A stretch of 9,184 nucleotides of DNA from Caldithrix sp. RBG_13_44_9 (GTDB taxonomy: Bacteria; Calditrichota; Calditrichia; RBG-13-44-9): contig MESS01000092.1 in the NCBI GenBank assembly GCA_001771055.1, positions 6,360-15,543 on the forward strand, given 5' to 3'. The number at the start of each line of letters is the position of its first letter. The stretch's first letter is position 1. Position numbers and translations under genes: made by a program. Below, one piece after another: positions 5,614-9,184 of this stretch. Under the pieces are notes generated by a model. It made no database searches. It had not been told where the DNA came from and saw only the letters and a list, made by a program, of their open reading frames with translations.

Positions 5614-6400
5614 TTACCAGCCGCTTTTTTAGGATAAAATGGGCGCGGTTACTATTCTTTCCGGCAGTGAAAAAAGTGAAATCCTCATAAACATCGATCA
5701 TTTCGAAAGAGGTGTTTTGAGTAATGATCTGTTCGATCTGTGAAAAAGGGAAGATTTTTTGAATGTGTTTTTCCTCGAAAATTCCCTCGGGAGTATAGAT
5801 GGTGAATTGATTTACCTGTTCTGTTTTTGCCTTGTGATAATAAGACTCCCTCACATAAGCATATTTAGGATTGAGGATCTCTTTCTCATCTACCTCGTGA
5901 AAATAGAGCCGGCAGAATTCTTCGCTGACAACGTCAAAAATGAACAAGCCTTCAGGCGGAAGAAGCTCATATACCCGCTGTAAAGCCTGCAGCAGGGTAG
6001 AAGCAGAATCCAGGTAATTCATGGTGTCATATAAACAGGTGATAACAGCATAATTTTGGGGCTGAGTATAGACTAATTCTGGTAATCGATCCAGCCAAAA
6101 ATTTCTGGTAGGATTTTTCTCTTGAGCAATTTTCAGCATGGAGGTCGAGGGATCACAGCCATCGGCAGAAAATCCCAGATTCCCTATCTCATAAATAAAT
6201 TCGCCGGTTCCGCAACCAATATCCAGAATCTTTTCTCCGGGTGCCCCCTGTTTTTGCATTACTGCCGTGATATAGCGGGCCCATTGGGAATAGTTCACAT
6301 GCCGCATTACTCGGTTATAGATGATAGCCAACTGTTCGTAAGGAATGCTTTTCTTTCGCATCAATTTCCCATCAAGCTGTGCAAATGGACTTTGGCTCAT
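5606..6400 (-). CDS. Class I SAM-dependent methyltransferase
   Basis: Rossmann-fold methyltransferase of 264 aa from the chosen start. SAM-binding motif I is ILDIGCGTGEF (about residues 58-68). The acidic end of strand 2 is Asp83 in GCDPSTSML, and the motif IV region is ITCLYDTMNYL (about 120-130). The N-terminal pattern YEQLAIIYNRVMRHVNYSQW resembles YqeM-like small-molecule or protein methyltransferases, but the substrate cannot be predicted. The C-terminal half is beta rich (FTIYTPEGIFEEKHIQKIF), as in related lid or substrate domains. ATG at 6400 is preferred: GGAAAG lies nine nt upstream. A TTG at 6424 would add eight residues but has no ribosome-binding site. The gene overlaps ftsE by 8 bp and probably shares its transcript, which may only reflect operon packing. 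Confidence 0.88.
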   Translation of the reverse strand: MSQSPFAQLDGKLMRKKSIPYEQLAIIYNRVMRHVNYSQWARYITAVMQKQGAPGEKILDIGCGTGEFIYEIGNLGFSADGCDPSTSMLKIAQEKNPTRNFWLDRLPELVYTQPQNYAVITCLYDTMNYLDSASTLLQALQRVYELLPPEGLFIFDVVSEEFCRLYFHEVDEKEILNPKYAYVRESYYHKAKTEQVNQFTIYTPEGIFEEKHIQKIFPFSQIEQIITQNTSFEMIDVYEDFTFFTAGKNSNRAHFILKKRLVND

Positions 6401-6487
6401 CGTTTCATTCTTTCCATTTTTCAATCGGACATAATCTACTGCAAATTTCTATCGAGCCATGCTCACCAGATTTAATGATAAATTTTA

Positions 6488-7729
6488 TTAAAAATTATCT
6501 ATAATTGCCTGACCGAACTCCGAAGTTTTCAATGGTTTAATATTGCCTTCCAACTGGCGAGCCAGGTCGTAAGTCACCTTCTTTTGCATGATCGCCTTTT
6601 CCAGAGCTTTTTCAATCAAAGCCGCTGCTTCAGTCCACTGCAGATATTGCAGCATCAGCACCCCGGATAAAATCACCGAAGATGGATTCACTTTATCCTG
6701 TCCGGCATACTTGGGAGCTGTACCATGGGTAGCTTCGAACAGACCATGATAATCACCGATATTGGCACCCGGGGCCATGCCCAATCCGCCAACCTGGGCA
6801 GCACAGGCATCGCTCAAATAGTCCCCGTTCAAATTGGGAGTGGCTATGATGTCGTATTCATCGGTCCGGGTCAATATCTGCTGCAGCATATTGTCAGCAA
6901 TCCGGTCTTTGATCACTTTCATACCTCCGGGCACTTTGTTATGATATTTTTCGTCCAATTCTTCTTCGGTAATGAACTTTCCAGGATACTGTTCCCGGGC
7001 CAGCTGATATCCCCACTCCTTAAAAGCACCTTCAGTGTATTTCATGATGTTGCCTTTATGAACCAGAGTGAGTGAGGGACGGTTGCTCTGCAGCAGGTAT
7101 TCAATAGCTTTTCTTACCAGATTCTGTGAAGCGGTTCGGCTGATGGGTTTTATGCCAATCCCGGCATCTGGCGGAATTTTGGTTTTGAATTCACTGTTCA
7201 GGAAATCGATCACTCTTTTCGCCTCGGCACTTCCCATTGGCCATTCGATGCCGGCATAGACATCTTCGGTATTTTCCCGGAACACGATGACATTCATTCT
7301 TTCCGGATTTTTCACCGGACTGGGAACGCCGCGGTAATATTTCACCGGACGGATGCAGGCGTACAGATTCAGGACCTGCCGTAAGGTTACATTCAGGCTG
7401 CGAAAACCTCCGCCAATGGGGGTGGTGAGCGGACCCTTAATAGCAATGTAATATTTTCTGATGGCGTCTACCGTTTCCGCCGGCAGCCATTCATTGAAAA
7501 GTTTTTTGGCCTTTTCTCCGGCATAAATTTCCATCCAGGCTATTTTCTTCTTCTTTCCATAACTTTTGCTGACTGCTGCATCAAAAACCGGTTGGGCCGC
7601 CTGCCAAATGTCGGGTCCAATCCCGTCTCCCTCAATAAAAGGAATAATAGGTCTATCCGGAATATGCAATTGCTGATTGACAAGGGTGATGGGTTGACCA
7701 TCTGCAGGAACTATTATTAGATCAGACAT
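6488..7729 (-). CDS. icd: NADP-dependent isocitrate dehydrogenase
   Basis: TCA-cycle enzyme that oxidises isocitrate to 2-oxoglutarate and CO2, making NADPH; 413 aa, very close in length and motifs to the E. coli homodimeric type. Substrate residues are present: Ser111, Asn113 and Arg117 in RSLNVTLR, Arg127, Arg151 and Tyr158 in FRENTEDVYAG. The catalytic Lys lies in VHKGNIMK (about 225), and metal-binding Asp residues occur at about 279 and in NGDYLSDA (303 and 307). NADP choice is supported by Lys340-Tyr341 in HGTAPKYAG and by Tyr387 and Arg391 in VTYDLARQL, equivalents of E. coli Lys344, Tyr345, Tyr391 and Arg395. The start is set by GGAG six nt upstream (7736-7739). A likely terminator lies between this gene and the upstream oxidoreductase, so icd probably has its own promoter; TATACT and TATGAT boxes are visible upstream, but no good -35. 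Confidence 0.96.
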   Translation of the reverse strand: MSDLIIVPADGQPITLVNQQLHIPDRPIIPFIEGDGIGPDIWQAAQPVFDAAVSKSYGKKKKIAWMEIYAGEKAKKLFNEWLPAETVDAIRKYYIAIKGPLTTPIGGGFRSLNVTLRQVLNLYACIRPVKYYRGVPSPVKNPERMNVIVFRENTEDVYAGIEWPMGSAEAKRVIDFLNSEFKTKIPPDAGIGIKPISRTASQNLVRKAIEYLLQSNRPSLTLVHKGNIMKYTEGAFKEWGYQLAREQYPGKFITEEELDEKYHNKVPGGMKVIKDRIADNMLQQILTRTDEYDIIATPNLNGDYLSDACAAQVGGLGMAPGANIGDYHGLFEATHGTAPKYAGQDKVNPSSVILSGVLMLQYLQWTEAAALIEKALEKAIMQKKVTYDLARQLEGNIKPLKTSEFGQAIIDNF

Positions 7730-7773
7730 AATTTTCTCCGTCTAGTATAAAATCGGGTATCATATTTAACTGG

Positions 7774-7807
7774 AAAAAATACACTTGATCCGGAGGAAAT
7801 TCAAGTG
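7774..7807 (-). terminator. Probable intrinsic terminator of the quinone oxidoreductase gene
   Basis: CACTTGA and TCAAGTG form a perfect 7-bp inverted repeat (7782-7788 and 7801-7807). On the minus strand the intervening bases allow an extra TCC-tcc-GGA stem after a 3-nt bulge. The hairpin is followed by TA and six T residues (7779-7774). It lies about 30 nt past the oxidoreductase stop codon and upstream of icd, as expected for a terminator separating the two genes. Confidence 0.55.
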
Positions 7808-7820
7808 CCATTTAGAAAAA

Positions 7821-7830
7821 CGTTATAACG
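7821..7830. promoter_or_regulatory. 10-bp palindrome CGTTATAACG between qor-like gene and icd
   Basis: CGTTATAACG is a perfect 10-bp palindrome, bracketed by CCATT (7808-7812) and AATGG (7831-7835) as an outer inverted repeat. On the minus strand it is followed by TTTTT. It could be an operator half-pair or part of a second weak terminator just after the oxidoreductase stop. No known binding site is recognised. Confidence 0.25.
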
Positions 7831-7838
7831 AATGGTTC

Positions 7839-8852
7839 TCAGTCTGATATTGTCAGGACGATCTTTCCAAAGTTGAGGTTTTGTTCCATATAGCGATGGG
7901 CTTCTGCGGCTGCTTCCCAGGTAAAGACTTTATCGATAATTGCCACTAGTTTCTTTTCCTGAAAAAGGGGAAGAGCAAATTGGGCAAACTCCCGGGTCAG
8001 ATTGATTTTATACTCCAGCGTGCGGTTTCGTAAGGTAGAACCGGTAATGGTCATTCTTTTTTTCATCAGGGTCCTCAGGTCAAAATTCCCGATCTCAGAA
8101 CCGCCCATGGTTGCCAGGATCACCAGCTTTCCGTCTTCGGCCAGCACTGACAGATTATTTTCCCAGAATGGTTTACCGACAAAATCCAGGATCAGGTTAA
8201 CACCTTTACCATCGGTGGCCTTCATAATAACCTCAGGGAATTCCGAGGTCCGGTAATTAATTCCTTCAATTGCTCCCAGACTCCGGCAGCGCTGCACTTT
8301 TTGATCGGAGCCGGCGGTAATAATAACCCTGGCGCCGATTTCACGGGACAATTGAATGGCCGCTGTCCCCACCCCGCTGCCTCCGGCATGAATTAATACA
8401 GTTTGTCCGGCCTGCAGCCTGCCCAACTGGACCAGTGCCTGAAAAGCAGTTAAAAATGCTTCCGGAATGGCAGCCGCTTCCTCAAAAGACAGTTGGACCG
8501 GGATTGGCATGGCCAGTTGCTGATTAATAACGGCATACTGGGCATATCCGCCTCCGGCTAGCAACCCCATAATCCGGTCACCTCTTTTCCAGTTTATACA
8601 GGAATGTCCCGGATCTTCCACCACTCCGGCTATTTCCAAACCTAAAATTTGACTGGCACCGGCCGGGGGAGGATACAGGCCACGCCGCTGTAAAATGTCC
8701 GCCCGGTTTATTCCTGCAGCTTTTACTTTTACCAGCAGTTCCTCGGAAGCCGGAACCGGTTTGGGGACTTTTCCCAATCGCAACTTATCGGCCTCGCCGG
8801 GTTGGGAAATCAATACGGCTTTCATCAACGGTTGGTCTTTTAACCCTGTCAC
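7839..8852 (-). CDS. NAD(P)H:quinone oxidoreductase, PIG3/zeta-crystallin type
   Basis: Zinc-free member of the medium-chain dehydrogenase/reductase superfamily, predicted to reduce quinones or similar acceptors with NADPH in the cytoplasm. 337 aa from the GTG start. The N-terminal GroES-like domain includes NRADILQRRGLYPPPAGAS (about 49-67), LGLEIAG and IPEAFLTAFQAL. The nucleotide-binding Rossmann segment is VLIHAGGSGVGTAAIQL (152-168), followed by ITAGSDQK. The pattern matches the PIG3 (TP53I3-like) subfamily more closely than E. coli QorA. The catalytic zinc ligands of alcohol dehydrogenases are absent, as expected. Start choice is uncertain: GTG at 8852 has AAGGG seven nt upstream but adds nine residues before the family-conserved MKAVLISQPG. 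ATG at 8825 begins exactly there but has no visible ribosome-binding site. Confidence 0.92.
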   Translation of the reverse strand: MTGLKDQPLMKAVLISQPGEADKLRLGKVPKPVPASEELLVKVKAAGINRADILQRRGLYPPPAGASQILGLEIAGVVEDPGHSCINWKRGDRIMGLLAGGGYAQYAVINQQLAMPIPVQLSFEEAAAIPEAFLTAFQALVQLGRLQAGQTVLIHAGGSGVGTAAIQLSREIGARVIITAGSDQKVQRCRSLGAIEGINYRTSEFPEVIMKATDGKGVNLILDFVGKPFWENNLSVLAEDGKLVILATMGGSEIGNFDLRTLMKKRMTITGSTLRNRTLEYKINLTREFAQFALPLFQEKKLVAIIDKVFTWEAAAEAHRYMEQNLNFGKIVLTISD

Positions 8853-8998
8853 ATCCCCGCCCTTTTGATTTCAAAAATAATATTAAATCAGAAATTTTCA
8901 GGAATCAGTTTTCCGATAATCCAAATTTATTGAATTAAATAATCTCAACAATTGTAACGGCTTCCGGAATTATCTCAGGTGAGTATAGAAAGGACTGG

Positions 8999-9184
8999 TC
9001 AATCTTTTTTAGTTTCCTTAGGCTTACTTTCGCTTTTTTTCTCTGTTTTATTTTCATTAGTGCTTTTTTTTGAATAATCGGTGATGTAAAATCCTGACCC
9101 CTTGAAAATCAAACCCGATCCCCCGGTAATAATCCGCTGTAATTCACCATGGCAGGATGGGCAGGTCTGCAAAGGCGGATCCAT
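8999..9184 (-). CDS. FmdB-type zinc-ribbon protein, C-terminal part (5' end cut by window)
   Basis: About 61 C-terminal residues of a small zinc-ribbon protein; the N-terminus lies beyond the right edge. DPPLQTCPSCHGELQRIITG is the second half of the FmdB/CxxC regulatory-type zinc ribbon, with CPSC as the second cysteine pair. It is followed by the family-typical GLIFKGSGFYITDY. The first pair (normally near MPIYEYRC) is expected just outside. The ATG at the edge (Met before DPPL) is most likely internal, because family members have this segment about 25 residues in. The tail is a Lys/Glu/Ser-rich low-complexity segment, probably disordered. FmdB family members were first described near formamidase/amidase genes; their molecular role is poorly defined. 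The oxidoreductase gene lies 146 bp downstream on the same strand. Confidence 0.85.
   Translation of the reverse strand: MDPPLQTCPSCHGELQRIITGGSGLIFKGSGFYITDYSKKSTNENKTEKKSESKPKETKKD

Noticed and set aside
6454..6464. GAGC-cat-GCTC hairpin after icd
   Set aside because: It has only four base pairs and no T-run on the minus strand, which is too weak for a terminator.
8866..8890. TGATTT/AAATCA inverted repeat upstream of the oxidoreductase gene
   Set aside because: It is a 6-bp A/T-rich stem with a 13-nt loop, no T-run in the right place and no operator resemblance; easily chance in an A/T-rich spacer.

Overview
The window holds ten protein-coding genes, nine complete and one cut by the right edge, in two converging blocks. 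Genes 1-4 (7-3923) read rightwards and the other six (9184 back to 4074) read leftwards. The blocks meet at an unusual repeat-filled spacer at 3924-4073. The proteins are those of a diderm, Gram-negative-type bacterium: a lipoprotein with a lipobox, a secreted beta-rich protein that looks like an outer-membrane barrel, and a MacB-type permease. The DUF6588-like protein, the style of the lipoprotein and the mid-range GC with A/T-rich spacers suggest the Bacteroidota/FCB neighbourhood, for example an uncultured Calditrichota/KSB1/Marinimicrobia-like lineage. This placement is inference; no rRNA or other strong phylogenetic marker is present.

Rightward block: a MacB/FtsX-fold ABC permease (7-1230), a SpoU/TrmH-family 2'-O-ribose methyltransferase resembling RlmB (1360-2109), a 318-bp non-coding stretch carrying a 9-bp direct repeat (TGTCACACT, copies 80 bp apart), and a two-gene envelope cassette: a DUF6588-like exported protein (2428-3306) and a small lipoprotein of no recognised family (3333-3923).

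Convergent spacer: the lipoprotein stop codon sits in a small hairpin. It is followed by three different short tandem arrays: an AAGAAGAC-type array, five ATACAAA heptads and five AACTATN heptads. The third ATACAAA copy is split by a 32-bp block made of two perfect 6-bp-stem hairpins. Removing the block restores a perfect heptad array, which suggests insertion. Read on the minus strand, one of these hairpins is followed by a T-rich stretch and may terminate ftsX transcription.

Leftward block, in transcription order: the C-terminal part of an FmdB-type zinc-ribbon protein (to 8999), a PIG3-type quinone oxidoreductase (8852-7839), a likely intrinsic terminator, NADP-type isocitrate dehydrogenase (7729-6488), a class I SAM methyltransferase (6400-5606), ftsE (5613-4930) and ftsX (4925-4074). 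The methyltransferase gene overlaps ftsE by 8 bp and ftsX follows ftsE after 4 nt, so these three look translationally coupled. FtsE and FtsX form the divisome ABC complex that controls septal peptidoglycan hydrolysis. The other genes are housekeeping metabolism and RNA modification.

No CRISPR array, tRNA, rRNA, transposase or defence system was seen, and most of the window is ordinary. The parts most worth a second look are the composite heptad and double-hairpin spacer, the paired 9-bp repeats upstream of the DUF6588-like gene, and the DUF6588-like/lipoprotein pair.
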